In this document: piece by piece, positions 26,177-34,420 of the stretch
Layout of the letters: each line of letters opens with the position of its first letter
Position numbering within the stretch: the stretch's first letter is position 1
Source of the DNA: Planctomycetes bacterium syqfu
GTDB taxonomy: Bacteria > Planctomycetota > Phycisphaerae > Phycisphaerales > Phycisphaeraceae
Assembly: GCA_020974905.1 (NCBI GenBank)
Contig: CP087563.1
Span: forward strand, 682,001-746,000
Direction of reading: 5' to 3'
Length of the DNA: 64,000 nt
The notes under the pieces: generated by a model
The model's database searches: none
Seen by the model: the letters and a program-made list of their open reading frames with translations, nothing else
What the model was told of the DNA's origin: nothing
Made by a program: the position numbers and the translations under genes

Positions 26177-27190
26177 ATGATGAATGAGAAGCAATCCACC
26201 CATCCGAGTCTTGCCGCCCACGCCAATGGCGGTGTGCCGTTGGATGAATTGGTCCAAAGTCTGGTTGCCACCTACGACAGCAATGATCGCATGAGTCACC
26301 TGGATGCCGAGTTTTTACCCTCACGTGCCCGGACCATTGAGATCATCGAGCTGGTTCGTCGCCTGATGTTCCCCGGCTTTTTTGATGACACCCGACTCAC
26401 ATCGGAGATCATCCGCTATCACGTGGGTGACTTGATTATCCAGTTGCGTGCCCTGCTCAACGATCAGATCCGCCAAGCCATTCGCTATGACGAAAATCTT
26501 GCTGCTGAAAATAGCGAAGAAGACAAGAACTGCACCGGTGAGACCTGTGATGAAAAAGCAGCGCGACTCACCGCCGAGTTTTTACAGCGTCTGCCCCACA
26601 TCCGTCACATGCTCTCCACGGACATTCAGGCTGCCTTTGACGGTGACCCCGCAGCACGCAGTACCGACGAGACCATCTTCTGCTATCCGGGCATTGATGC
26701 GACTTTCATACACCGTGTTGCCCATGAACTTTTTAATCTTGGCATCCCGCTGTTGCCGCGCATCATGAGTGAATATGCACACAACGAAACGGGCATCGAC
26801 ATTCACCCCGGAGCCACCATCGACGAATCCTTTTTCATCGACCATGGCACCGGCGTCGTCATCGGCGAAACCTGCATCATCGGTAAGCATGTCAAGGTCT
26901 ACCAGGGTGTCACCCTCGGTGCACTCTCAACCAAAGGCGGGCAGGCATGGCGCGGCTGCAAACGCCATCCAACCATTGAAGACAATGTCACCATCTATGG
27001 CGGTGCGATTATTCTCGGTGATATCGTCATCGGTAACGGGACCACCATCGGCGGCAGTGTCTTCCTCACCCAAGCCATCCCGCCCAATCACACGGTCACC
27101 ATGAAAGCCCAGGAACTGGAAATCCGCGAACGTCGACGCAAAGGCAAGAAAGCCAAAAAGACCGAACACGTGCTGGACTTTCAAATCTGA
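26177..27190 (+). CDS. cysE: Serine O-acetyltransferase
   Basis: Transfers acetyl from acetyl-CoA to L-serine, the first step of cysteine synthesis. A 337-residue protein, with an N-terminal helical domain to about residue 190 (including IDATFIHRVAHELF and PLLPRIMSEYAH) and a left-handed beta helix of hexapeptide repeats from TGIDIHPGATIDESFFIDHG onward. GVVIGET and VTLGALS are typical of this family. A basic tail (RRRKGKKAKK) ends the protein. It is longer than E. coli CysE (273), mostly at the N terminus, resembling the SAT form found in plants and several bacterial phyla. It lies just downstream of the 6S-like RNA and has its own strong terminator. Confidence 0.93.
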   Translation: MMNEKQSTHPSLAAHANGGVPLDELVQSLVATYDSNDRMSHLDAEFLPSRARTIEIIELVRRLMFPGFFDDTRLTSEIIRYHVGDLIIQLRALLNDQIRQAIRYDENLAAENSEEDKNCTGETCDEKAARLTAEFLQRLPHIRHMLSTDIQAAFDGDPAARSTDETIFCYPGIDATFIHRVAHELFNLGIPLLPRIMSEYAHNETGIDIHPGATIDESFFIDHGTGVVIGETCIIGKHVKVYQGVTLGALSTKGGQAWRGCKRHPTIEDNVTIYGGAIILGDIVIGNGTTIGGSVFLTQAIPPNHTVTMKAQELEIRERRRKGKKAKKTEHVLDFQI

Positions 27191-27242
27191 GATCAATGGT
27201 AAATAGGCAATCAACCACATACGCACACAGATCAACACAGAT

Positions 27243-27277
27243 AAAAACACCCGGTCATTCATCGACCGGGTGTTTTT
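27243..27277. terminator. Strong terminator after cysE
   Basis: A perfect 14-bp stem AAAAACACCCGGTC (27243-27256) with its complement at 27264-27277 and a 7-base loop. A-rich on the left and T-rich on the right, so it can work on both strands. Confidence 0.9.
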
Positions 27278-27332
27278 GTTTGCGAACTTTGCATGTCATT
27301 TATTTCAATGCAATGCCCCCCATATGCTTACA

Positions 27333-27419
27333 CGTCACTCCCGCGCAGGCGGGAGTCCAGTGGACCTTGCAAGTACTCACATAATGCCACTGGATTCCCG
27401 TCTTCACGGGAATGACGAA
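27333..27419. repeat. Dispersed palindromic repeat, family 1, copy 3
   Basis: Starts CGTCACTCCCGCGCAGGCGG, shares AGTCCAGTGGACCTTGCAAG in the middle, and ends ACGGGAATGACGAA. It lies between the cysE terminator and the convergent methyltransferase gene. Confidence 0.85.
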
Positions 27420-27484
27420 ATCAAAGTCAATATGGAACGTTCGGTTCATCTGTGGTTACATGTCTTAAACCAAACTCATGCCAA

Positions 27485-28666
27485 TCAGCAGCAACATCCA
27501 TCATCCCCACAACACGCGTCACTCTCTGGCGCGATGGTCTGATTAAAGTCCTCTCCCTTTTGCGTGCGTGCATCGCGGATGGCATTGACGCGACAGTTAA
27601 ACGGCTTGGCATCATCCATCGGGATCGTCTCATGTGGCTCGATGCCGATGATGTGATCCGCATAGGGACCGTTGGGATCGGTGTAGAGATTGAAGGTCTT
27701 GTCGCATACTGCCATGCGCTGTCCGCGGAAGAGTGTATGCCCATCATCGTCTTTGACCTGTGACCATGGGCCCTTGTAGACCACGGATTGGTTACGGTCC
27801 ATGCAGGGGCCTTGCTTGCCCTTGTAGGCTCGAACGGTCATGGAACGGAACTCAATGCCGTCGATGGTCTGCCATGGGGTTTCTTCGCGTTTGAGAATCT
27901 CAATGCCATGGAAGCCAGCATCTTCGAACATTTTCAAAAAGTCCGCTTCGACAAACGCACCGGAGATGCAGCCGGACCAGAGATCGGGATTGTTGACCAT
28001 CTCTGCGGGGGGCTGTTCATCACAGACGATGTCACTGATAACAGCACGCCCGCCTTTGCGCAGAACACGGAACATCTCAGCAAAGAGTTTTGCTTTCTGC
28101 TGGGTGTCCACGAGATTGAGCACGCAGTTGGAGACAATCACGTCCACGCTGTTGTCCGCAATGAGTGGATCGGTTTGACGCAGTTCTTCGCAATAGGCTT
28201 CGTAGGCCAACAGGTCGTCAATGGTTTTGACAGCGGATTGATCGAGCCAGCGTTGGACGCGGTCCAGATCCAGGGCCATATCCTGGATGCGGGCTTTGAC
28301 GAAGTGCGTGTTGTGATAGCCGATTTTCTGGGCGATGCCATCCTGGTACTTGCGTGCCAGGTTTAGCATTTCGTCATTGAAGTCCACGCCGATGACTTTG
28401 CCTTTGGGGCCGACGATTTGGGATGCGATGTAACAGATTTTGCCTGCACCGGAACCCAGGTCGACAACGGTATCACCTTCGCGGACATACATCGACGGAT
28501 CACCACAACCGTAATCTTTTTCGAGTATCTCCTGCGGCAGAACATCCAGATACTTTTTGTCATACTGCGTGATCGGGCAGCAAAGTGCCGGTTGAACCTG
28601 ACGGGCGCCCTGCTTGTAACGATCCAAAACGGCGGTCTGCATATCCTGCTTCTGATCCCTGGACAT
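27485..28666 (-). CDS. Arsenite methyltransferase-like protein (ArsM family) with Cys-rich tail
   Basis: A 393-residue SAM-dependent methyltransferase. VVDLGSGAGK (68-76) is SAM motif I. Three cysteines match the arsenic-binding set of ArsM: Cys54 in DYGCGDP, Cys181 in SNCVLNL and Cys233 in SGCISGAF. After the methyltransferase fold (to about 280) comes a ~110-residue C-terminal domain with more Cys, ending in SDACCGDDGCCC, a likely metal(loid)-binding tail. It may methylate arsenite, though some relatives have other roles. The start at 28666 has AAAGGA about 10 bases upstream; two upstream in-frame ATGs (28708, 28693) lack a site. No arsenic regulator or pump gene is nearby. Confidence 0.8.
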   Translation of the reverse strand: MSRDQKQDMQTAVLDRYKQGARQVQPALCCPITQYDKKYLDVLPQEILEKDYGCGDPSMYVREGDTVVDLGSGAGKICYIASQIVGPKGKVIGVDFNDEMLNLARKYQDGIAQKIGYHNTHFVKARIQDMALDLDRVQRWLDQSAVKTIDDLLAYEAYCEELRQTDPLIADNSVDVIVSNCVLNLVDTQQKAKLFAEMFRVLRKGGRAVISDIVCDEQPPAEMVNNPDLWSGCISGAFVEADFLKMFEDAGFHGIEILKREETPWQTIDGIEFRSMTVRAYKGKQGPCMDRNQSVVYKGPWSQVKDDDGHTLFRGQRMAVCDKTFNLYTDPNGPYADHIIGIEPHETIPMDDAKPFNCRVNAIRDARTQKGEDFNQTIAPESDACCGDDGCCC

Positions 28667-28833
28667 AGGCAATGATCCTTTATTGATGGTGTTCATGAGG
28701 TCAATCACACAACCAAGCAGGACGTCAAAACATTCCAGCTAAACGCAAAATAAACCAAGGCGATATGACTTACCTGTTGGGGCGACCATGTTGTCATCAA
28801 ATGAATTCGGATTCAGTCAGTCTTGATTTGATT

Positions 28834-28913
28834 GAGCACCGCATGTCAATGCGGTGCAGGTCTGTAATGGGATATGTGTTACGCGACTTGCACCGGATTA
28901 ACATCCGGTGCTC
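28834..28913. repeat. Paired inverted hairpins (BIME-like)
   Basis: GAGCACCGCATGTCAATGCG at 28834 onward is itself a hairpin. A second hairpin (GCACCGGATTAACATCCGGTGC) follows in the opposite orientation and ends GGTGCTC at 28913. The two halves are inverted near-copies, like a bacterial interspersed mosaic element. They lie upstream of the methyltransferase gene and downstream of the minus-strand membrane protein. Confidence 0.7.
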
Positions 28914-28962
28914 ATTGAAAAAATTAAATCTTTTGAACACTGACAGCAACTGGAAGAAGAAC

Positions 28963-29877
28963 TCAGACAGGTTCTTCGTCGGGTAGTGGTGTCATACTCA
29001 ACATGCGATGACGATGACGTCGGATCATCTGGCGGGTGCCTGCGATGACGAGAATCACCGCCAAACCTGCACCGGCCCCGACAAAAAGTGGCCAGGGGCT
29101 TTCGGGCACCGGGCCGATCTGGACATGCTCGGGTTGCGGGTAAACCTTGACGGTACGATCCGCCGTTGCCAGGACGGTGGTTTCATCGTCATCCAGCAAG
29201 GTGTACCTGGCCGTGAGTTCGTAACTGGAGTGGGTCCCCATCAAGCCGGTCATGAGTTTTTTTATCTCAGCTTCACGTTTATTGACCGCGATACGGGCGT
29301 CATTGGCATGAACGGCGATACCCAGGCCGGTGTAGATGATTTCGTCGACAGCGATGCCGCCGGGCTGGTTGTTGTTGTAGATCACATCGTCAGCGGTATC
29401 GCGTTTGCCATCCGGGCCGTAGTCGATCCCGACGCGATGCTTGTTGTAGGCACTGGCTGAGAAGCTGCCTTCGTAGTTGAGCACGTCCATGGCATCACCG
29501 CTGGTGACCTGAATGCTGAGATTCGCCAAACGGATTTTCTTGCCTTTGCCGAGTATGCGAACCGGGAAATACAGACGGTTGCCCCGCTCGTTGGTAAACG
29601 GTGCAGGCGGTTGGTTGATGCCTTTCCAGGATGGATAATTCGAAGCAATGAGCTGGCCTTGAATGACACGTGAGACGGCAGCAAAGGCGCCAGCCTGGTT
29701 AACCGGATCGCCGACTTCCTTCAGATCGTCGGTTAAAGCCTTGTGTGCGTTCTGACTGAACTGATCAAAGCTTTTGCCCCCCACAGGTCCGACAGATGAC
29801 TGCATGGTCAAGTCAACCCTGGCCATTGCCAGCGTCGGCCAAAGCATGCTTAAGATTAAAACCAAGGCAACTCTCAT
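28963..29877 (-). CDS. Signal-peptide protein with C-terminal membrane anchor, unknown function
   Basis: A 304-residue protein. Residues 1-18 are a signal peptide (MRVALVLILSMLWPTLAMA), and about residues 265-285 form a single membrane helix (WPLFVGAGAGLAVILVIAG) followed by a basic cytoplasmic tail (RQMIRRHRHRM). The exported part looks beta-rich, with segments such as YELTARYTLLDDDE that suggest an immunoglobulin-like strand layout. I do not recognise the family. The frame is open far upstream, but the signal peptide fixes the start at 29877, with AGGGG about 13 bases before it. It is divergent from the small gene at 30333. Confidence 0.7.
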   Translation of the reverse strand: MRVALVLILSMLWPTLAMARVDLTMQSSVGPVGGKSFDQFSQNAHKALTDDLKEVGDPVNQAGAFAAVSRVIQGQLIASNYPSWKGINQPPAPFTNERGNRLYFPVRILGKGKKIRLANLSIQVTSGDAMDVLNYEGSFSASAYNKHRVGIDYGPDGKRDTADDVIYNNNQPGGIAVDEIIYTGLGIAVHANDARIAVNKREAEIKKLMTGLMGTHSSYELTARYTLLDDDETTVLATADRTVKVYPQPEHVQIGPVPESPWPLFVGAGAGLAVILVIAGTRQMIRRHRHRMLSMTPLPDEEPV

Positions 29878-30332
29878 CGAAATATGTATCCCCTGCTCTC
29901 CCACGAGCGTGGCATTATAGCGAAAAAAGACTCCGCTTGTCATCAACGGTGCAATTGCCTGCCCATCACTCACCCAAGACCACACGTTTGTGATGCCTGC
30001 CTGGCATGGTGTGTTGACTTTGGGGCCAGGCATGTCAGCACCAATCAATCCCAGTTCAAACGGTAAGTCTGTACGACAACCACGTTTGATGGTCTGGCGG
30101 TAACCTCGATGCCTGCTGGCAACATGCGTGTTGGACTTGAGCAACAACCGTTATAACCGGACTTTTTCCCAATCCGATTCAGGTCACTGCTAAGGCGGTA
30201 CCCACCCGTTGTTTAGGAGATTGTAGGCAGGCAAACGGCGTCTGGCACGTCTTGTGCAAGGTATTTTCACAGACGCGATCAAAACTCGGGATACCCCGGG
30301 TGTTACAAACTGCAAGACAAGGGGAAAAGATC
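29878..30332. other. Intergenic region without a recognised gene
   Basis: About 455 bp between two divergent genes. It should hold both promoters. I see no repeat of the window's families, no tRNA and no convincing open frame with a ribosome site. Confidence 0.45.
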
Positions 30333-30680
30333 ATGCAGATTTCAGGCGCCAGTTCAGCAGCCATGCCGACGCAGGCCATGCCCACCAACACCGGGCAAAG
30401 TGCAGGCGATCAGGGACAATCCGCTGTCAACAATAACATGGGCTCAAGCACACCGCTTTCCGACTCCATCGAGACCGGCAAGATGCTCGGTGCAGCCTTG
30501 ATGATGTCCGTGCTCTTTGGTGAAAACGGCAACGACGAAGAAAACAAAGAGTCCGACACCATGGCCATGATGATGATGGCCGCCGGCGCCATGGGCGGCG
30601 GGTGTGGCAACAGCTACGATGCCTCCGGCCAAGTCCAGCAAGGCAGCAGCATCGGCCAAAGCCTCAACGTCACCGCATGA
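30333..30680 (+). CDS. Small Met/Gly/Ser-rich hypothetical protein
   Basis: A 115-residue protein starting MQISGASSAAMPTQ. The N-terminal half is Ser/Gln/Asn/Gly-rich and probably disordered. Then comes a hydrophobic helix (MLGAALMMSVLFG), an acidic stretch (ENGNDEENKESD), and a Met/Ala/Gly run (MAMMMMAAGAMGGGCG). AAGGGGAAAAG is a strong ribosome site about 6 bases before the ATG, which supports translation. No signal peptide is seen and I know no family for it. The gene stands alone between a divergent membrane protein gene and queA. Confidence 0.65.
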   Translation: MQISGASSAAMPTQAMPTNTGQSAGDQGQSAVNNNMGSSTPLSDSIETGKMLGAALMMSVLFGENGNDEENKESDTMAMMMMAAGAMGGGCGNSYDASGQVQQGSSIGQSLNVTA

Positions 30681-30689
30681 CGCAATTTC

Positions 30690-30724
30690 GGATTTCGGAT
30701 TTCGGATTTCGGATTTCGGATTTC
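30690..30724. repeat. Tandem heptamer microsatellite
   Basis: Five exact copies of GGATTTC in a row, just after the stop codon of the small gene at 30333. Confidence 0.9.
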
Positions 30725-30808
30725 GTCACATTTTAAAAACCGATTGCGGTTTAGCGCGATGAACGCTCGAATTCAAATTCCGGCCACAAGTCGTTACCAT
30801 GTCGGCCC

Positions 30809-31888
30809 ATGCTGACCCGCGACCTGCATTTTGATTTGCCCGACCATCTCATTGCCACCAGGGCCGCTGAGCCACGCGATGCCGCGCGCCTGATGGTCTG
30901 TCACCGTCAAACCAACACCCTTGAACATCTGCATGTCCGTGATCTGGCAACCCGCGATGATCTGCTCCGCGATGGTGATCTACTGGTGTTCAACCAGACC
31001 CGCGTGCTCCCCGCTTTTATCTCCGGCACACGTGTCGGGACAGGCGGTAAAGTCACCGGCCTGTATCTCAGCGCAACCGACGAATCACATTGGCAGGTCA
31101 TGCTCGAATCGCGGGGCAAACTCCAACCGACTGAACAAATCGCACTCACCGACGACAGTTACCTGACACTCATCGAACGCATCGACGGCGGGGAATGGCT
31201 CGTCGAAGTCTCCAGCCCCCTGACCACCCTGGAGTTGCTTCAGCAAGTCGGCTCCACACCCCTGCCCCCCTACATCCGAAAAGCACGTCGCCAACAGGGA
31301 CTCGAAGAAATCACCGACGAAGACCAGCAGCGGTACAACACCGTCTACGCTCAGACGTTCGGCTCCGTCGCTGCCCCGACAGCAGGTCTGCATTACACCC
31401 CCGAGTTACTCAAAGCACTCACTGCCCGTGGCATCGAACTTGGCTATGTCACACTCCACGTGGGCATGGGAACGTTCATGCCCGTCCGCACGGAGCGCGT
31501 CGAAGACCACCCCATTCACTCAGAGCCCATCACGGTGACGCAGCAGACACTAGCCCAACTCAAACGCGCCAGGCAACAAGGTCGTCGGATTGTGCCGGTG
31601 GGAACGACGACCGTTCGGACACTCGAATCCTTGCCCCAGGATTGGCAGCATCTTGATGGTGATTACTCCGCCAACACATCACTGTACATCTACCCGGACC
31701 GTCAGGATTTTGCTTACCGGTTCACCGATGCGATGATGACAAACTTTCATCTGCCCGAGTCCACCCTGCTTGCCATGGTCGCCACTTTGCCGGATATGGG
31801 ATTGGAACGTTTAAAAAACTGGTATCAGCAGGCCATTGAAAACGAATACCGTTTTTACTCCTATGGCGATGCGATGTTGATTCTTTGA
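30809..31888 (+). CDS. queA: tRNA preQ1(34) S-adenosylmethionine ribosyltransferase-isomerase
   Basis: Makes epoxyqueuosine in the wobble position of tRNA by moving the ribosyl part of SAM to preQ1. A 359-residue cytoplasmic protein of usual length. Family segments are clear: FDLPDHLIA at the start, GDLLVFNQTRVLPA, PLPPYIRKA, RYNTVYAQTFGSVAAPTAGLH, LHVGMGTFMPVR, and a C-terminal TNFHLPESTLLAMVA. No other queuosine gene (tgt, queG) is nearby. The ATG has no strong ribosome site, but the N-terminal family match fits this start. Confidence 0.96.
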   Translation: MLTRDLHFDLPDHLIATRAAEPRDAARLMVCHRQTNTLEHLHVRDLATRDDLLRDGDLLVFNQTRVLPAFISGTRVGTGGKVTGLYLSATDESHWQVMLESRGKLQPTEQIALTDDSYLTLIERIDGGEWLVEVSSPLTTLELLQQVGSTPLPPYIRKARRQQGLEEITDEDQQRYNTVYAQTFGSVAAPTAGLHYTPELLKALTARGIELGYVTLHVGMGTFMPVRTERVEDHPIHSEPITVTQQTLAQLKRARQQGRRIVPVGTTTVRTLESLPQDWQHLDGDYSANTSLYIYPDRQDFAYRFTDAMMTNFHLPESTLLAMVATLPDMGLERLKNWYQQAIENEYRFYSYGDAMLIL

Positions 31889-31907
31889 CATGCCAAGGGG
31901 TATTGCG

Positions 31908-32375
31908 ATGCAAGAGAGTGATATCAAGAAGCATAAATTCCGACCGTTTACAAAACTCTCAGTTTTTCTTTTATGCGCGATATTATTGTTACTATTGGAT
32001 CACTGCATTCAATTTCGCGATTATCCGCCTGAGCATTGGACTGACATCCTTGAATCTGCTGCGGGGATGTGGTTGTTGACCATGCCGATTGTCACATTGT
32101 TGATTGCGTCAAAGTCGTTCAGATTTCTATCGATTTATCTGGTCATTCTAACCGGTGCCATAGCATTTGATGTTGCAACAGAACTTCAACCTGTCCCGTT
32201 GTCTCCTACAGGTGAACCCATCGTTAGTGGCATTGGTGGATTCTTATTGGCTCCAGCCATGGTTTTCATCGGAATCCCACTTTCAGCAATCCTGTGTGGC
32301 ATGAGAAGCTTTATCGAAAAAATTGTGTTCCGACCCCAATGTGAATCTGAGCATTCCAATACCATGCAATCATAG
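31908..32375 (+). CDS. Small multi-pass membrane protein
   Basis: A 155-residue protein with about four hydrophobic segments (residues ~18-36, 52-66, 70-88 and 109-128). The start at 31908 has AAGGGG about 7 bases upstream; an in-frame ATG 18 bases earlier has none. It begins 19 bp after queA and may be co-transcribed with it. I do not recognise a family. Two further membrane protein genes follow on the same strand. Confidence 0.65.
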   Translation: MQESDIKKHKFRPFTKLSVFLLCAILLLLLDHCIQFRDYPPEHWTDILESAAGMWLLTMPIVTLLIASKSFRFLSIYLVILTGAIAFDVATELQPVPLSPTGEPIVSGIGGFLLAPAMVFIGIPLSAILCGMRSFIEKIVFRPQCESEHSNTMQS

Positions 32376-32489
32376 GCAATACACTCGCCCCCGACTTTCC
32401 CGCATAAACCGACCAGACCGACCGGTATTTTCCAGCATCCAGTTAAGTCTCTTATTCGCGTCAAAGTAATGACCGATTTTTGAACTGAG

Positions 32490-33284
32490 ATGGAAACATT
32501 ACCCACCGAACAGCTTGAGATGGTCAGTTCGATGGAGCCGCGACTCATTGCCTTTGGATTTCTTGCTTTCTTTGGCATGGTCCTTTGGGTGTTCGGTCGC
32601 AAGCTCGCTCGATCCGGCTGTGGTTTTTCAGGTTTTCTTGCAGGTGCAAGTTTCGCCCTGATTCTCCCGTCATCACATGCCTCCCCCCAGACCCTGCTCA
32701 TGGCCATGGGGATTGGTGGCGTGGTCGGTTTTATTTTGGCATGGTTGTTATTCCGCGTTGCAACGGGTTTAACATTGGCGGTCACGTTGGCCTTGGCAGT
32801 CCCGATCGTGGACCTAGCCTGGCAGGATAATCTGCCGAGTTTCACGCCGATTAAAATTGAATCGGAAGTCACCCCACATCTTGCCAACGGTTTGCAAACC
32901 AAGGATGTCCTGCCAACCGCGCTGGAGATCAAGCCGTTTGTGCATCGCAATGTGGACATTCAACGCAGCGCCATCACCAATTGGCGCAACCAGCTTGATG
33001 ACGACACGCGACACACGATGGGCGCATTGGCCTTGGCGGGCGCGCTGTCGGGCCTGTTTATCGGACTCGTCTTCCCCTATCTTGCAACCTCAGCCGAGTC
33101 CGCATTGTTCGGCAGTGTGCTGATGCTCATCGGATTCTGGAATCTGGCTGCGCACTTCAAATTGCCTGTTCCATGGGAAAAATTGGCCTCCTCGCAGCAG
33201 GTCGCCATGGCTGTGGGTCTGATAACCCTCGCCGGAGTTATCGCCCAGTGGATGATGTGGCGAAAAAAAGCCTCAGCAAAATAA
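32490..33284 (+). CDS. Multi-pass membrane protein, unknown function
   Basis: A 264-residue protein with about six hydrophobic, Gly/Ala-rich segments: three in residues 18-112, then a polar stretch of about 65 residues (LPSFTPIKIESEVTPHLANG region), and three more from ~180 to the end. The tail is basic (WRKKASAK). Similar in style to the next gene, so the two may be distant paralogues or partners. No catalytic motif is seen. Only a weak ribosome site precedes the ATG. Confidence 0.65.
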   Translation: METLPTEQLEMVSSMEPRLIAFGFLAFFGMVLWVFGRKLARSGCGFSGFLAGASFALILPSSHASPQTLLMAMGIGGVVGFILAWLLFRVATGLTLAVTLALAVPIVDLAWQDNLPSFTPIKIESEVTPHLANGLQTKDVLPTALEIKPFVHRNVDIQRSAITNWRNQLDDDTRHTMGALALAGALSGLFIGLVFPYLATSAESALFGSVLMLIGFWNLAAHFKLPVPWEKLASSQQVAMAVGLITLAGVIAQWMMWRKKASAK

Positions 33285-33375
33285 GCGCCGAATGATAAAA
33301 AGCCGATATTTAAGCTATAGGTCCAGCGCAAATGCCGCGTGGTGATTTGTGATATAGACGAAAGGCAGACGCAAC

Positions 33376-34110
33376 ATGTTATCTCTCTTGGCGCAAACCG
33401 GTCTCACGGACGGCAACGTCTTTGAAGTGGTCACCAACATCTTTGCACGTGGGGACACTCTGGCACATCCTGAAGATTTGACGACTGCCCTGCGCAGCAT
33501 GTCCATTGTCTGGGGTGCGATCTTCCTCACCGCCGGACTGGTGACCATGCTTAATGGTTACAAGTATCACCGTACGGTTGTGATCGTCACCGCTTCTGCC
33601 ATCGGCGCCTTTGCCGGTTACGCCTTGGGTAAGCATCTTGAGAACCAAGCGGCCTACATCGTCGCCGGTTGTCTTTCGATTTTACTTGCTGTCGGATGTT
33701 GGCCGTTGATGAAATACGCGGTCGCATTGGTCGGCGGTTTGGCTGGTGCATTCATCGGTGCCAACACGTGGGCTTCCATCGCTGCGGTGATGCAGGACAC
33801 GCAACGCGCCCAGGCCATGATGGACAACTACTGGATCGGTGCCATGATCGGCCTGATCGTCTGTGGCATGCTTTCCTTTATCGTCTTTAAATTCTCCGTG
33901 GTCATGTTCACCAGCTTCGGTGGCTCGACCATCGCCGTGTTTGGTGCCATCGCATTGCTGTTGCAGGTTCCGCTGTGGCAGGAGACCGTGCAGTCTTCAC
34001 TGACGGCACACCCGATTGTCATCCCCCTGCTCATTGCGGTCCCCTCGGTCATCGGCCTGATTCTTCAACAGCAGCAGAACACGGCGAACGTCAAAAAACC
34101 TGATAAATAA
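33376..34110 (+). CDS. Multi-pass membrane protein (DUF4203/TMEM198-like in style)
   Basis: A 244-residue protein with six or seven membrane segments from residue 43 onward, starting MSIVWGAIFLTAGLVTMLNG. GYKYHRTVVIVTASAIGAF and repeated GGLAGAFIGA and G-x-x-x-G spacing recall the DUF4203 family, but the match is by eye only. The tail is polar with QQQQN and a basic end. It closes a run of three membrane protein genes and is followed by a strong terminator. Confidence 0.65.
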   Translation: MLSLLAQTGLTDGNVFEVVTNIFARGDTLAHPEDLTTALRSMSIVWGAIFLTAGLVTMLNGYKYHRTVVIVTASAIGAFAGYALGKHLENQAAYIVAGCLSILLAVGCWPLMKYAVALVGGLAGAFIGANTWASIAAVMQDTQRAQAMMDNYWIGAMIGLIVCGMLSFIVFKFSVVMFTSFGGSTIAVFGAIALLLQVPLWQETVQSSLTAHPIVIPLLIAVPSVIGLILQQQQNTANVKKPDK

Positions 34111-34140
34111 ATGCCATTGAATTTCTGTTTGATATACACG

Positions 34141-34174
34141 CAACCCGTTGACGATTGTCAGCGGGTTGTTTTTT
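34141..34174 (+). terminator. Intrinsic terminator after the membrane protein genes
   Basis: A 12-bp stem (34141-34152 with 34157-34168, one G-T pair) around the core CAACCCG/CGGGTTG, followed by a run of T. Confidence 0.85.
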
Positions 34175-34178
34175 ATTC

Positions 34179-34336
34179 TTAAACCGCAGAGGCGCAGATG
34201 ACGCAGAGGTTTAAGGCAGAGAATAGATTGATTTTCATTTCTATTTTCGCGACATGTAGCGTTTGAGGTGATTCAAAAATTAAGAGATGTCTTGAGCCGG
34301 TCTTATCTCTGCGTCCTCTGCGACTCTGCGGTTAAA
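34179..34336. repeat. CAGAG-type inverted repeat element, copy 2
   Basis: The left arm starts TTAAACCGCAGAGGCGCAGA at 34179 and continues GACGCAGAGG; the right arm, GCGTCCTCTGCGACTCTGCG, ends GGTTAAAAA near 34337. The arms are inverted near-copies about 34 bp long around ~90 bp of AT-rich sequence. Same ACC(A/G)CAGAGG(C/A) design as the element at 8319-8400. Confidence 0.75.
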
Positions 34337-34420
34337 AATGTATAGCAAAGACTTGACGGGCACTCACAACCCGATACGCTCATATCTTCTTCACAGACGT
34401 TGCACCAAGGAGTGTTTACC

